Shown: piece by piece, positions 1 through 9,548 of the stretch | Layout of the letters: the number at the start of each line of letters is the position of its first letter | Numbering within the stretch: position 1 is the stretch's first letter | Made by a program: the position numbers and the translations under genes | NCBI GenBank assembly: GCA_904419005.1 | Contig: CAJFQI010000007.1 | Coordinates: 1-57,029, forward strand | DNA from: Candidatus Avimonas faecium | GTDB lineage: Bacteria; Bacillota; Clostridia; Oscillospirales; Acutalibacteraceae | DNA length: 57,029 nucleotides | Direction: 5' to 3' | The notes under the pieces: model-generated | Told to the model about the DNA's origin: nothing | The model's input: only the letters and a program-made list of their open reading frames with translations | Databases searched by the model: none

Positions 1-66
1 TTTCACTCACGAGTCCCTTGCAGGCCGCGCCGCCGAAAGGCTGTTACACCTGCAGAGTCATTTTTA

Positions 67-95
67 ATTTTACCCTATCCCGTCTCTTTTTGCAA
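67..95 (-). promoter_or_regulatory. Sigma-A-like promoter reading out of the left edge
   Basis: On the minus strand a TTGCAA -35 box (90-95) and a TAAAAT -10 box (67-72) are separated by 17 bases. Transcription would run toward position 1 and leave the window, so the promoter serves an unseen gene. In many Firmicutes efp follows the proline peptidase gene at this spot, but that gene is not visible here. Confidence 0.5.
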
Positions 96-112
96 GAGGA
101 ATTTCGCGCAGC

Positions 113-1180
113 CTACAGGATCAGCAATTCTTTCGGCGATTTTGTCAGATTTTCACAGCCGCCCTCCGTAATGCTTGCCATATCCTCTATCCGTACGCCA
201 AAGCGGCCGGGCAGGTAAATCCCCGGTTCCACCGTCACCACGCTTCCGGCGGACAGGACCTCCTCCCCGCTGCGGGGGGAGAGCCGCGGCTGTTCATGGA
301 TCTCCACCCCGACGCCGTGTCCCGTCGCGTGACCGAAATATTCGCCGTAGCCCGCGCCGGCGATCACCTCCCGTGCGGCGGCGTCCCCGTCAACGCAGCG
401 AAGGCCGGCCCGCAGGACCGAAAGCGCCGCCTTCTGCGCACGGAGCACCGTATCGTACACTTTCCTTTGCTCGGGCGAGCAGGAGCCGACCGCCACGGTG
501 CGGGTCATATCCGAGTGCCAGCCGTCCACCCGCGCGCCGAAGTCCATCGTCACGAAGTCGCCCTTTTCAATGACCTTATCCCCCGGCACGCCGTGCGGCA
601 GGGAGGAATTCGCCCCCGACACCACGATGAAGTCGAAGGCCACCCCCTCCGCCCCCTGGCGGCGGATCAGGAACTCCAGCTCAAGCGCGACCTCCCGCTC
701 GGTTCGTCCGGGCCGGATGAATCCCAAAATATGGTCAAAACCGTATTCCGTCAGGGCCTGCGCCTGCTTGATCTTTTCCAGCTCCTGCGGCGACTTCACG
801 AGGCGGAGTTCGCCGAGCAGGCCGTCCAGCACGCCGCTTTTCCATTCGACATCCGGCAGCATCGCGGAAAAGCGGCGCTGCTCCGCGACGGTCATCCCCT
901 CGTCCTCGGTCAAAATGCAGTGCAGGGAAAAACGCCGCGCCAGATCGACCAGCGTCTCCTTCAGGGAGGAATACTCAACGCATTCCATCCCCGTGACCGC
1001 CCGCCGGGCCGCCTCAATATACCGGAAATCGGTCAGGAACAAAGCGGTTTCCCGTGTCGCCAGCACCACGCCGGCGCTGGACGGGAAGCCAGTCAGATAC
1101 CGCCGGTTGTGCCCGCTGACCACCAACGCCGCATCCGCACCCGCCGGAAGCCTTTCCATCAGCCGTTGTATCGGCCGCAT
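113..1180 (-). CDS. M24-family Xaa-Pro aminopeptidase/dipeptidase
   Basis: This encodes a cytosolic metallopeptidase of the creatinase/aminopeptidase P fold, expected to remove residues N-terminal to proline. The N-terminal third is the creatinase-like domain (LTGFPSSAGVVLA). The C-terminal pita-bread domain shows the metal ligands expected for M24: TMDFGARVDGWHSDMTRT, GHATGHGVGVEIHEQP and a final VTVEPGIY. About 355 residues is normal for the family. I place the start at 1180, where AAGGAG lies 9 bases upstream; an in-frame ATG at 1201 is the alternative. aroQ lies just upstream on the same strand, a common Firmicutes pairing (aroQ-pepP-efp). Exact substrate (aminopeptidase P or prolidase) cannot be told from sequence. 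Confidence 0.9.
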   Translation of the reverse strand: MRPIQRLMERLPAGADAALVVSGHNRRYLTGFPSSAGVVLATRETALFLTDFRYIEAARRAVTGMECVEYSSLKETLVDLARRFSLHCILTEDEGMTVAEQRRFSAMLPDVEWKSGVLDGLLGELRLVKSPQELEKIKQAQALTEYGFDHILGFIRPGRTEREVALELEFLIRRQGAEGVAFDFIVVSGANSSLPHGVPGDKVIEKGDFVTMDFGARVDGWHSDMTRTVAVGSCSPEQRKVYDTVLRAQKAALSVLRAGLRCVDGDAAAREVIAGAGYGEYFGHATGHGVGVEIHEQPRLSPRSGEEVLSAGSVVTVEPGIYLPGRFGVRIEDMASITEGGCENLTKSPKELLIL

Positions 1181-1264
1181 ATGCAACATCTCCTTCGTCA
1201 TAGAACCCCTCCCCACGTCAAAGCGGCGCGCCGTCCGCCGGGGCCGCCCGGCGATGAGGGGGCC

Positions 1265-1708
1265 TTATTCCGCCTCCGCCGCCATTTCCGCAAAGGCCTG
1301 CAAGGCCAGCAGATAGCTTGCCGGGCCGAAGCCGGCGATCTGTCCCCGGCAGACCGGCGCGATGACCGAGGTATGGCGGAATTCCTCCCGCGCATGGATA
1401 TTGGACAGATGCACCTCAACCACCGGCAGGCGGATCGCGGCGATCGCGTCCCGGATGGCATAGCTGTAATGGGTATAAGCCCCCGCGTTCAGGATTACGC
1501 CGTCATATGCCCCCATGCAGGCGTGCAAGCGGTCGATTAGGCCGCCCTCGCTGTTGGACTGGGCAAAGTCCACCTCTATTTGCAGCTTTTCCGCCCGCTC
1601 GGCAATCCGCTTGCAGACCGCCTCGTAGCTGTCGGAGCCGTACACGCCTGGCTCCCGCACGCCCAATAGGTTGAGGTTGGGGCCGTTGAGCACCAGTAGT
1701 TTCATCAT
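1265..1708 (-). CDS. aroQ: 3-dehydroquinate dehydratase, type II
   Basis: This enzyme catalyses the third step of the shikimate pathway (3-dehydroquinate to 3-dehydroshikimate). Type II features are visible: LLVLNGPNLNLLGVREP at the N-terminus with the catalytic Tyr shortly after (VYGSDSYE), QSNSEGGLIDRLH, ILNAGAYTHYSYAIRDA, and VEVHLSNIHAREEFRHTS. The 147-residue length is standard. The start at 1708 has AAAGGA 8 bases upstream. A TATAAT box lies at 1751-1756 upstream, with no good -35. It precedes the proline peptidase gene and is probably cotranscribed with it. Confidence 0.96.
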   Translation of the reverse strand: MMKLLVLNGPNLNLLGVREPGVYGSDSYEAVCKRIAERAEKLQIEVDFAQSNSEGGLIDRLHACMGAYDGVILNAGAYTHYSYAIRDAIAAIRLPVVEVHLSNIHAREEFRHTSVIAPVCRGQIAGFGPASYLLALQAFAEMAAEAE

Positions 1709-1962
1709 TGCGGTCATCCTTTCGCCTGCCCAATTTTTGTATTTTTCCTAATTATACACCCTTTGCGTTAAAAATACCACCCTGTCAGCACCGATCCAAC
1801 GGCGTCCCGATTTACGGCGTGATTTGGAGGCGGCCGTTTTGCTACACCGGCCCCTTTTTGCCCTTCTTTGTTACGGCCGTTGCAAATTTTCCGGCTCTTG
1901 CCGCCGGGCCTTTTCGCCCCAATATTTCAGCGCGGCGGCGACCGTCCGCAGGCGGCAGAGGA

Positions 1963-2172
1963 TTAAAAGAACAGACGGGCCACGCAAATCGCTCCATATC
2001 CCAGCGCCAGCAGCAGCGCGCAAAAAACAGCGCAGAGGAAAAGGGCCCATGCGATCCCAAGGAAGATATTTACCCCTTTTGCCCACCTTTTTGAGGAATT
2101 TATCCTAGGGGCCGGCAACGTGTCAAGAAAAAATTCCAGGACAGCGGCAAAAATCACTTCAAAGAAATCCAC
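1963..2172 (-). CDS. Small membrane protein of unknown function
   Basis: This is a 69-residue protein starting at GTG, with a strong AGGGGGG site 5 bases upstream. It has a hydrophobic N-terminal stretch (FFEVIFAAVLEFFLD), a short basic middle (INSSKRWAKG) and a long C-terminal membrane segment (residues about 34-66). I do not recognise the family. It follows the XRE regulator on the same strand, which could suggest linkage, but no function can be inferred. The coding call rests on the ribosome site and the membrane-type composition. Confidence 0.5.
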   Translation of the reverse strand: MDFFEVIFAAVLEFFLDTLPAPRINSSKRWAKGVNIFLGIAWALFLCAVFCALLLALGYGAICVARLFF

Positions 2173-2301
2173 GGTATCCCCCCTTTTAGATGAGTGCCCT
2201 CCATACAGGATCGCCCTGCATTGATCCCTAAAGCGCCTTAAGGGAACCGACCGGCCGTCGGCCCTCCTAACGGCCGTATGACACGGAGGGATCCCGCCGC
2301 T

Positions 2302-3081
2302 CTACCGCGGCTCCGGGAGGCAGTAAAGCAGCGGGATGAGGAGGAAAATGCACCAGCCCGGATGCCAAAGCCCCCACAGGACGCCCATCGTAAGGTAGAG
2401 GGCGACAATCAGCACCGGGAAGAGGCCGCTTCCAAGCAAAAAAGCGTGAATACGCCCCCACGCACTGCCGGCCGACCGAGCGCAGTCAATCCCTGCCCCC
2501 ATCAAATAATAAAGAGGCACCGTCAGAAAAAGCAGCCACCCAGGATGCCACCAGTTCCCGATAAAGCCGAGGAGAAGATACACCAGCGCCACGGCGATGG
2601 GATAAGGAAAGCTTCCCAATATCCATTCTGCCGAGCGGCGGGCCGGTTCCACAGATTCCGGCGCATCGTCCGCGGCCAGGGCTTCCAGGATTTCCAGCCC
2701 TTCCCTCCCGCCGGCCGACCGGGCGGCAGCGGCGACGTCCGGTACCTGCTGCGGAGGCGCTGGAGATTCCGGATATGTCCCGGACGGATCGCCGGGCTCT
2801 CTTTCCTCCGCCGAACCGTCGTCTTTTCCCTGCGCGCAAGAGCCGCTTTCTTCCGGCGGGAAGCTGGCCTCCGGCGGGAAGCCGGTATCCAACAAGCTGT
2901 CCAAAGAGATCCCGTAAAGCTGGGACAAGGTAACCAGTTTATCAAGTTCCGGCGACGATTCGGCACGTTCCCATTTGGAAACCGCCTGACGGCTGACATC
3001 CAGCTTTTCCGCCAGTTCCTCCTGCGTCCATCCCTTGGCGCTGCGCAGTTCTACCAGTCGATTGGCAATGATGATATTCAT
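2302..3081 (-). CDS. XRE-family regulator with C-terminal membrane segments
   Basis: Residues 5-62 form a Cro/CI-type helix-turn-helix (GWTQEELAEKLDVSRQAVSKWE). A low-complexity linker, acidic and proline-rich, spans about 65-150. The C-terminus (155-259) holds two hydrophobic hairpins that are copies of each other: each ends with the motif WHPGW followed by FL..PL.Y (WHPGW at 178-182 and 239-243). Start ATG at 3081 has GGGAGG upstream; a longer in-frame reading lacks a ribosome site. Proteins with an XRE head and a membrane tail are common in Clostridia, and the tail may sense the membrane or anchor the regulator (inference). Target genes are unknown. Confidence 0.85.
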   Translation of the reverse strand: MNIIIANRLVELRSAKGWTQEELAEKLDVSRQAVSKWERAESSPELDKLVTLSQLYGISLDSLLDTGFPPEASFPPEESGSCAQGKDDGSAEEREPGDPSGTYPESPAPPQQVPDVAAAARSAGGREGLEILEALAADDAPESVEPARRSAEWILGSFPYPIAVALVYLLLGFIGNWWHPGWLLFLTVPLYYLMGAGIDCARSAGSAWGRIHAFLLGSGLFPVLIVALYLTMGVLWGLWHPGWCIFLLIPLLYCLPEPR

Positions 3082-3280
3082 GACGCTTCCTCCCTGTATA
3101 TGCCTGTTACATACCGGCACACGATTGTTGTTTAACCAAGCAGATCCGCCTGATTCCACATCATGAAGACAGCATACACCGGCGGCAGCCCGCACACCAC
3201 CAAGCGGCGGTTTCTTTTTTGATTTTCCTGCCCAATACCCGCAACCTATGGTTGCGAGACGCATCCAAGTACGACGCCTG

Positions 3281-4204
3281 CTACGCCGGCTGGAACGGGT
3301 TTTCCTCCAGCAGTGCTTCCGCTGCCCGTTCATACAGCCTTTTCATAGCGAGCGCATCCGCCGCCTGAGTTCCCGCCGACTCGCAGATCACCACCGGGGT
3401 ATATCCGCGTTCGGCCAGCAGCGCCATCAGCGGCGCGGGGTCGGGGCCGAAGGATGTATCCGCAAAGGTCAGGTGGCACTTCTCTCCGCCTTTGGAATAC
3501 GCAATCTTGGAAAAGTGGATATGCAGGCTGCGGGCCCGCTCCTGCCCGAGCGCGTCCGCCACCCGGTCCAGCAGCGCGGCCATCGCCTCCCGGGTATTCA
3601 CCCCGCCCAGGGTGCGGGCGTTCATATGGCCGAAATCAATGCAGGGCAGAAAGCGTTCGTCTACCCGGCAGAAGCCGAGCACCTCGTCCAAATCACCGAG
3701 CTGGTTGATCTTGCCCATCGTCTCCGGGCACAAGCGGATATGGGACAGCCCCTGGGCATCCAGCGCTTCCTGGGCTTTGCGCAGCGTCTGAGCCGCCAGT
3801 GCGGCGGCTTCCGCCCGGGGCCGGCCGCCCAAGCCGCCCGGATGCACCACCACCCGGTTCCCTCCCAGCCAGTCAACCGCCTGGGCGGACCGGAAGATAT
3901 ACTCTACGCTGTTCTCCCTCTTCTGCGGGTCGGCGGAGGCAAGGGAGATGTAATATGGGGCGTGCAGGGAAACCGCAACGCCATGCTCCGCCGCCTTGGC
4001 TTTGATGGCGCGGGCGGCGTCCTCTCCAACGCGCACCCCATGCCCGCACTGGTATTCATAGGCCGTCAGGCCCATCCCCTCCAGCCAGCCGGGAGCCTGT
4101 AGGATTGTGCGATAGCCCTGCTCATAAAACGCCTCGCTGTTGCCCGCCGGCCCGAAAAGGGGACCGGCCGGCCGCAGTTCAGCAGAAAAATGGTCGTTCG
4201 CCAT
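3281..4204 (-). CDS. TIM-barrel, AP-endonuclease-2-like protein
   Basis: This 307-residue protein belongs to the endonuclease IV/xylose-isomerase-like TIM-barrel superfamily. Visible metal-site style motifs are VSLHAPYYISLAS, VVVHPGGLGG, LCPETMGKINQLGDLDEV, CIDFGHMNART, LHIHFSK and VVICESAGTQ, matching the His/Glu/Asp ligand order of Nfo-type proteins. It could be a DNA-repair AP endonuclease or a sugar-phosphate isomerase-like enzyme; the PETMGK.NQ. .DEV pattern favours the Nfo-like branch. The start at 4204 was chosen because homology begins there; the longer upstream frame overlaps the neighbouring broken gene. It follows the frameshifted S41 peptidase gene on the same strand. Confidence 0.85.
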   Translation of the reverse strand: MANDHFSAELRPAGPLFGPAGNSEAFYEQGYRTILQAPGWLEGMGLTAYEYQCGHGVRVGEDAARAIKAKAAEHGVAVSLHAPYYISLASADPQKRENSVEYIFRSAQAVDWLGGNRVVVHPGGLGGRPRAEAAALAAQTLRKAQEALDAQGLSHIRLCPETMGKINQLGDLDEVLGFCRVDERFLPCIDFGHMNARTLGGVNTREAMAALLDRVADALGQERARSLHIHFSKIAYSKGGEKCHLTFADTSFGPDPAPLMALLAERGYTPVVICESAGTQAADALAMKRLYERAAEALLEENPFQPA

Positions 4205-4259
4205 GGTGATCTTTTCCTTTCCCTTGTTGGTTTTCCGGCGTGAAAGCCTGCTCCGGCCG

Positions 4260-5495
4260 TCAGAGCACCCCCCGCTTTTCCGCAGCCGCCAGCGCCCGGA
4301 GCAAACAGCCGGCGCGGTCCTCCTCTTCCCAATCCCAGCCGGCCGGAAAAGGAAGAGCGATCGGCAGAGAAGCCTCATGATCCCGGCGGCTGTCCGGGCG
4401 GAGAAACAGGCTGGTGGAAACCCGGAAGGGGTATCCTCCCTCCGGCGTGCGGAACCGGCGGGGAAGGCCGCAGGAATTGGGGACGCCGCCCATAACGGCG
4501 CCGGCAATTTTTGCAAGGCCGCTGTCCCGCAGGGTTACCGCAAAGGTCCGCGCGCTGCTGAAGGTCCGCCCCGACACGACGGCGAAGACATCCCCCGAAA
4601 AAACTGCCCCGTCATGCCGATTGACGGCCAATCCCCGCGCGGGCAAGCCTGCCGCATACCGCCGCCTTCCCGTGTCAGCATCCCGTACATCCGGTACTGC
4701 TCGGCCGGCAGATGGCGCAGGAAAGCCGCTACGACCGCCAAATTGCCGCCGGGATTGCGGCTGAGGTCAAGCAACCAGCCGGCGGCAGCCGCGGGACAGG
4801 GCCTGCGCAAAAAAGGATTCTAGAAACGCGGCCGTCTCGCCGTCTGCCGTACACTCATCCAAAAAGAGCAGCGCCGTCTCGCCGCAGAAGGCAAAGCTTT
4901 TTTCCGCCGGCGGAAAATCCGCACACCCGCCGTAAGGTTCCAGCGGCGCCATTTCTTCCCGCCGCCCGCCTGCCCGCACATAGGTCAGCCTGTACGGCGG
5001 AGGGCCGCATATCGCCCGCAGGTGAAAGCCGCTGAGCAAGAAATCGTTGGCATAGGGATAACCGGTCGAGCGGTCCCTCGCCAGGGCCTCGCTTTCATGG
5101 GGGATTTCCCGGCTCACCCCGCGAAAAAGCACCTCTGCCGGCGCCGCGTTGACGCAAAGCAGCTCGTCTCCCCGGCGGAAGGGGCCGGCATCCCGGCGCA
5201 CGACCAAGCGGTATCCCGCTCCTGGCCCGCCCAGCCAGCGGCAGGGAAGATTCAGACAGTCCAAGCAAATCCCCGGTTCAAACGGCAGCTCAAGGTTTGT
5301 GTGCCCGTCGCCCAGCCAGGCGGTCAGCCGCCCTGCTGCATGAAGCAGGCTGCCTGCGTCGACCACCGTCCGTTCCAGGGCAGCGGCACGGGCGGCCCAC
5401 TCCCCGGCAATCGGCTCAATCAGGAAGCGGGGATGCACCGCCTCAATCGTATCCCGGATATAGGCGAAATCCCGGCGGCAGGCGGCCTGATCCAC
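4260..5495 (-). pseudogene. S41-family peptidase, interrupted by two frameshifts
   Basis: The reading frame is continuous only if two single-base changes are corrected. The N-terminal part (5495-4767) contains DTIEAVHPRF and LGDGHTNLELP, typical of S41 peptidases. It stops at a TGA just after GCRRLVA; removing one G of the pair at 4775-4776 gives GCRRLLLDLSRNPGGN in the next frame. The second break is the A6 run at 4598-4603: adding one base gives GQFFSGDVFAVVSGRTFSSA, with the expected catalytic serine region. The last frame runs to 4260. GTG at 5495 has GGAAGGGGGG upstream. It is either a recent pseudogene or two assembly errors in a real gene; it could not be made as one polypeptide as written. 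Confidence 0.8.
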
Positions 5496-5522
5496 GCAAA
5501 TCCCCCCTTCCAAGCCTTTCTC

Positions 5523-5942
5523 TCAAACGCTTCGGGCAAAGTAGGGACCCATTTTCTCCCCGTCGCCGGTGGCGTAGGTCCAGCCCAGGGCCGTATCAAC
5601 GATATATACATCCGGGCCAAAGGCAGGGATTTCCCCTTCCGGCCCTGCTTCTTCCGGCGTCCACGGGCAGACCGCCCGCTCCCGCTCCCGGTATACCAGC
5701 AGCGCCTCCCCCCGCTCGCGGGCCCGTCCGAGCTGCCGCCGGAAGGCGTCGCGGGCCGCCGGGCCTTCCAGGCAAGCGATATACCGCCAGCCGAAGGCGT
5801 GCCAGAGCGGGTCGCCGGGTTCGCCGGACGGCCGATCCCCTTTGGGGAAGCAGACGGCCCGGGCCAGCTCCCGCCGGTCGGCGGGGACGAAGCGCCGGAA
5901 CCATTCCTGCCGGAAAATTTCCGGATCTTGTATCATGTCCAT
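5523..5942 (-). CDS. DUF4275-family protein
   Basis: This 139-residue soluble protein resembles the DUF4275 family. It has a central LWHAFGWRYIACLEGPAA segment and a C-terminal DVYIVD...GWTY...MGPYFAR block, which match the family pattern as I remember it. No catalytic motif is evident and the family function is unknown. The start at 5942 has AAGGAGG 5 bases upstream. Its stop lies 28 bases before the start of the S41 gene, so the two are probably in one transcript. Confidence 0.75.
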   Translation of the reverse strand: MDMIQDPEIFRQEWFRRFVPADRRELARAVCFPKGDRPSGEPGDPLWHAFGWRYIACLEGPAARDAFRRQLGRARERGEALLVYRERERAVCPWTPEEAGPEGEIPAFGPDVYIVDTALGWTYATGDGEKMGPYFARSV

Positions 5943-6027
5943 CCCGTCCTCCTTGTCTAACTGCATGGCCTCCGGAAGCTTCGGCACCCTCCCTTTTCGC
6001 TGCAAAGCAGGCCTGGAGGCCGCGGGG

Positions 6028-6546
6028 CTAGGCCTCTTCCTCCGGCGGGAGGCCGTGCTTTTTCCGGTACCGCCGCAGGATCCCCCGTTCGAGCCTCCGC
6101 TTAAAGCGCAGGGTGGGCTGGTGTTCCGGCTGGATTGGCCTTAACAGGATGGAATGCACCCCCGCTAGACGGGAGCCGATGATATCGGTAAAAATCTGAT
6201 CCCCGACCGCGGCGCATTCCCGCCGTTTCAGCCCTAAGCGCCGCGCTCCCCGCCAGAAACCCAGGGGAAACGGCTTACAGGCCATGGCGATATACCGCAG
6301 GCCGATTTTCCTTGCAAACGGCTCCACCCGCTTGGGCAGGCCGTTGCTCACCACCGTCAGCGCGATCCCCTGGGCGGCCATCTCCTCCAGCCAGCGGCGG
6401 ACGGCGGGATCGAGTTCCTGGCTGCCGTGGGTGGTCAGGGTATTGTCCACATCCAGCAGGACGCCCCGGACCCCGAGGGCGTGCAGGTCTTTGACCGTGA
6501 TATCCGTAATGCGGTTTTTCAGCAGATCGGGGGTAAACAGCGGCAT
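6028..6546 (-). CDS. yqeG: YqeG-family HAD IIIA-type phosphatase
   Basis: This 172-residue HAD-superfamily protein has motif I LLDVDNTLTTH, motif II VVSNG, a lysine in MACKPFP and motif III VGDQIFTDIIGS. That combination and length are diagnostic of YqeG. The physiological substrate is unsettled; in Bacillus yqeG sits beside yqeH and aroE, genes not seen here. ATG at 6546 has AAAGGAG upstream. It lies downstream of the rpsU terminator, and starts the minus-strand series leading to the DUF4275 gene. Confidence 0.93.
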   Translation of the reverse strand: MPLFTPDLLKNRITDITVKDLHALGVRGVLLDVDNTLTTHGSQELDPAVRRWLEEMAAQGIALTVVSNGLPKRVEPFARKIGLRYIAMACKPFPLGFWRGARRLGLKRRECAAVGDQIFTDIIGSRLAGVHSILLRPIQPEHQPTLRFKRRLERGILRRYRKKHGLPPEEEA

Positions 6547-6676
6547 GATTGTTCTCCTTTATCGGGCCAGGCAAAAGAAGCGCTTTCCATCGGCCCGGTG
6601 CATTTATCGCGGGATGCCGGCGCATCATGGCCGGCGAAACGTCCGGAAAATTGAAAAAACAAAGAAAAGAGTATGG

Positions 6677-6704
6677 AAAAAGCGGGCATTGCTGCCCGCT
6701 TTTT
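6677..6704 (-). terminator. Intrinsic terminator after rpsU
   Basis: A perfect 12-bp stem (6677-6688 with 6693-6704) closes on a TTGC loop and is flanked by A and T tracts on both sides, so it can work in either direction. It lies 20 bases beyond the rpsU stop. Confidence 0.9.
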
Positions 6705-6723
6705 GCACCGATTTGGCTGCCGC

Positions 6724-6900
6724 TTACCTGTACTTCCTCTTGCGTGCGGCTTCCGATTTCTTCTTGCGCTTTACAGAGGGCTTCTCATAATGCTCTCTCT
6801 TACGCACCTCAGCGAGAACACCCGAGCGGGCGCAGGATTTCTTCCAGCGGCGCAGAGCGCTGTCCAGGCTTTCGTTTTCCTTGACATGTACTTCCGACAT
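6724..6900 (-). CDS. rpsU: 30S ribosomal protein S21
   Basis: This 58-residue, strongly basic protein begins [20 protein letters not shown] and ends in [13 protein letters not shown], the standard S21 pattern (bS21 of the small ribosomal subunit). A ribosome site GGAGGGAGGG lies upstream of ATG 6900. It has its own consensus promoter (6969-6997) and terminator (6677-6704), so it is a monocistronic unit placed downstream of leuS. Confidence 0.97.
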   Translation of the reverse strand: MSEVHVKENESLDSALRRWKKSCARSGVLAEVRKREHYEKPSVKRKKKSEAARKRKYR

Positions 6901-6968
6901 TCTATATTCCCTCCCTCCGCCATCCAAAGCAGGGGTAAACCTTACTCATTTCTTGGTATGCAAGTAGC

Positions 6969-6997
6969 ATTATACAACAGGCGGAGCGTTTCGTCAA
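6969..6997 (-). promoter_or_regulatory. rpsU promoter
   Basis: TTGACG (6992-6997) and a perfect TATAAT (6969-6974) are spaced by 17 bases on the minus strand, about 70 bases upstream of the rpsU start. Confidence 0.85.
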
Positions 6998-7058
6998 GCG
7001 TTTTGGGCAATTCGACCGCCGGAAATTTTTCCACAATATTTCCAATCCGCCCGGCAGC

Positions 7059-9473
7059 TCAGCCCTTCTTGAGCACGATATTCACCAGCTTGCCCGGCAC
7101 ATACAGTTCCTTGACGACGGCCATGCCCTCAAGGGCCTGGGCGACCTTTTCCTCCGCCTTGGCAGCGGAAAGGGCGGCTTCGGCGTCCGCGTCGGCGGGG
7201 ATGGTGACCCGGGCGCGCACCTTGCCGTTGAGCTGCACCGCAATCTCCACCGTATCCTCCCGGCACTTATCCGGGTCATAGGACGGCCACTGGGCGCCGG
7301 CGATCTGCCCACCGTAGCCCATGATCTCCCACAGCTCCTCGGTGATATGCGGCGCAAAGGGGTTGAGCAGGATCAGCAGGATGCGGTACTCCTCCCTCGT
7401 CACGCCGCCGGCCGCCGCCAAGTCGTTGAGCAGCGCCATCATCGCCGCGATCGCGGTGTTGTACTTGAGGGATTCAATGTCCTCGCCCACCTTGCGGATG
7501 GTCTTATGGAAGGAGGATTCCAGCGCCGGCCGGATCCCCTCGCCGGGGGTCACGGCGTCCTGCAGCGCCCATACCCGCTCCAGGAAACGGCGGGAGCCGC
7601 GGATGCTCGCGCTGGACCAGGGAGCGGCCTTTTCAAAGTCGCCGATGAACATCTCGTACACCCGCAGGGTGTCCGCGCCGTAGTCCCGGACAATGTCGTC
7701 CGGATTGACCACGTTGCCGCGGGACTTGGACATCTTTTCCCCGTTTTCGCCCAAAATCATCCCATGGCTGGTGCGCTTGGCATAGGGTTCGGGCGTCGGC
7801 ACTACGCCGATGTCGTACAGAAATTTATGCCAGAAACGGCTGTACAGCAGGTGCAGGGTGGTATGCTCCATCCCGCCGTTGTACCAATCCACCGGCAGCC
7901 AGTATTCCAGCGCCTCCTTAGAGGCGAGCGCCTGGTCATTGTGCGGGTCGCAGTACCGCAGGAAATACCAGGAAGAGCCCGCCCACTGGGGCATGGTGTC
8001 GGTCTCCCTCTTAGCGGGGCCGCCGCAGTGCGGGCAGGTGGTATTGACCCACTCCGTCGCCGCAGCCAGGGGGGATTCGCCGCTTTCAAGCGGCTCGTAG
8101 CTTTCCACCCTGGGCAGGGTGATCGGGAGCTCGCTCTCCGGAACCGGCACAAAACCGCACTTGTCGCAGTGGACGATTGGGATCGGCTCGCCCCAATATC
8201 GCTGGCGGGCGAACACCCAGTCGCGCAGCTTGTAATTGACCTTGGTCTCCCCGATCCCCTTTTCGGTCAGCCACTCCACGATCTTTTTCTTGGCCTCGTC
8301 CACGCTCAGGCCGTCCAGGAAGCCGGAATTGACCATCACACCGGACGCACAGTCGGTATAGGCTTCCTTTTCCACGTCCCCGCCCTTGACGACCTCGACG
8401 ATCGGCAGGCCGAATTTCTTGGCGAATTCCCAGTCGCGGGTGTCGTGGCCCGGCACCGCCATGATCGCGCCGGTGCCGTAAGACATCAGCACATAGTCCG
8501 AAATAAAGATCGGGATCTCCTGGCCGTTGACGGGGTTGATCGCCCGCACGCCCTCGAGCATCACGCCGGTTTTATCCTTCGCGATCTCGGTGCGCTCAAA
8601 GTCGGATTTCCGCATCGCCGCTTCCTGATACGCCTTGACCGCATCCAGATTCGACAGGCGGCCGGCCCAGGCTTCAATCAGCGGATGCTCCGGCGACATG
8701 ACCATATAAGTAGCCCCGAAAAGGGTATCCGGACGGGTGGTGTAGATCTCCACATCCTCCCCGGCCGTGGTGGCAAAGCGCACCTGCGCGCCGGTTGAGC
8801 GCCCGATCCAGTGAATCTGCTGGGAACGCACCCGCTCCGGGTAATCGACCAAATCCAAATCGTCAATCAGCCGCTGGGCGTAGGCTGTGATTTTGAGCAT
8901 CCACTGGGATTTGACCTTGTGGATAACCTCCCCGCCGCAGCGCTCACAGACGCCGCCGACCACCTCTTCGTTGGCCAGCACGCATTTGCAGGAGGTGCAC
9001 CAGTTGACCGCCATCTCCTTTTTGTACGCCAGGCCGCGCTCAAACAGCTTGAGGAAGATCCACTGCGTCCATTTGTAGTAGGACGGGTCGGTGGTGTTGA
9101 TCTCCCGCGTCCAGTCGAAGGAGAGGCCGAGCGACTGAAGCTGGGCCTTAAACCGCGCGATATTGTTTTTGGTGACGATTTCCGGGTGGATGTGGTTTTT
9201 GATCGCATAATTCTCCGTCGGCAGGCCAAAGGCGTCCCATCCCATCGGGTACAGGACATTATAGCCTTGCAGACGGCGCTTGCGCGCCACCACGTCCAAC
9301 GCCGTATAGGAACGCGGATGCCCCACGTGAAGCCCCTGCCCCGAGGGATAGGGGAATTCCACCAGGGCGTAAAACTTCGGCTTATCCGATCCGTTGGACG
9401 CGGCAAAGGTGTTGTTTTCCTCCCAGATTGTCTGCCATTTCTTTTCAATGGCGGAAGGGTCGTACTTCTTCAT
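7059..9473 (-). CDS. leuS: Leucyl-tRNA synthetase
   Basis: This class I aminoacyl-tRNA synthetase charges tRNA-Leu. It is 804 residues long, normal for the bacterial enzyme. Visible are the HIGH-type signature [12 protein letters not shown] (about residues 41-52), the CP1 editing domain with a threonine-rich [12 protein letters not shown], zinc-binding cysteines ([15 protein letters not shown]), [14 protein letters not shown], and the KMSKS loop [14 protein letters not shown] at about residue 580. The start at 9473 gives the family MKKYDP...IEKKWQ N-terminus. The short spacer from rsfS has no room for a T-box leader, so control must come from further upstream. Confidence 0.98.
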   Translation of the reverse strand: MKKYDPSAIEKKWQTIWEENNTFAASNGSDKPKFYALVEFPYPSGQGLHVGHPRSYTALDVVARKRRLQGYNVLYPMGWDAFGLPTENYAIKNHIHPEIVTKNNIARFKAQLQSLGLSFDWTREINTTDPSYYKWTQWIFLKLFERGLAYKKEMAVNWCTSCKCVLANEEVVGGVCERCGGEVIHKVKSQWMLKITAYAQRLIDDLDLVDYPERVRSQQIHWIGRSTGAQVRFATTAGEDVEIYTTRPDTLFGATYMVMSPEHPLIEAWAGRLSNLDAVKAYQEAAMRKSDFERTEIAKDKTGVMLEGVRAINPVNGQEIPIFISDYVLMSYGTGAIMAVPGHDTRDWEFAKKFGLPIVEVVKGGDVEKEAYTDCASGVMVNSGFLDGLSVDEAKKKIVEWLTEKGIGETKVNYKLRDWVFARQRYWGEPIPIVHCDKCGFVPVPESELPITLPRVESYEPLESGESPLAAATEWVNTTCPHCGGPAKRETDTMPQWAGSSWYFLRYCDPHNDQALASKEALEYWLPVDWYNGGMEHTTLHLLYSRFWHKFLYDIGVVPTPEPYAKRTSHGMILGENGEKMSKSRGNVVNPDDIVRDYGADTLRVYEMFIGDFEKAAPWSSASIRGSRRFLERVWALQDAVTPGEGIRPALESSFHKTIRKVGEDIESLKYNTAIAAMMALLNDLAAAGGVTREEYRILLILLNPFAPHITEELWEIMGYGGQIAGAQWPSYDPDKCREDTVEIAVQLNGKVRARVTIPADADAEAALSAAKAEEKVAQALEGMAVVKELYVPGKLVNIVLKKG

Positions 9474-9548
9474 TCCCATCATGCCTTTCCTACCTATACT
9501 GAACGCCGCGGGGCCGCCGGCGCCTACTTGCTTGGGACAGAGCCGGCT

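Noticed and set aside
9474-9548. T-box riboswitch ahead of leuS
   Set aside because: The spacer from rsfS is only about 75 bases and lacks the T-box motif and terminator.
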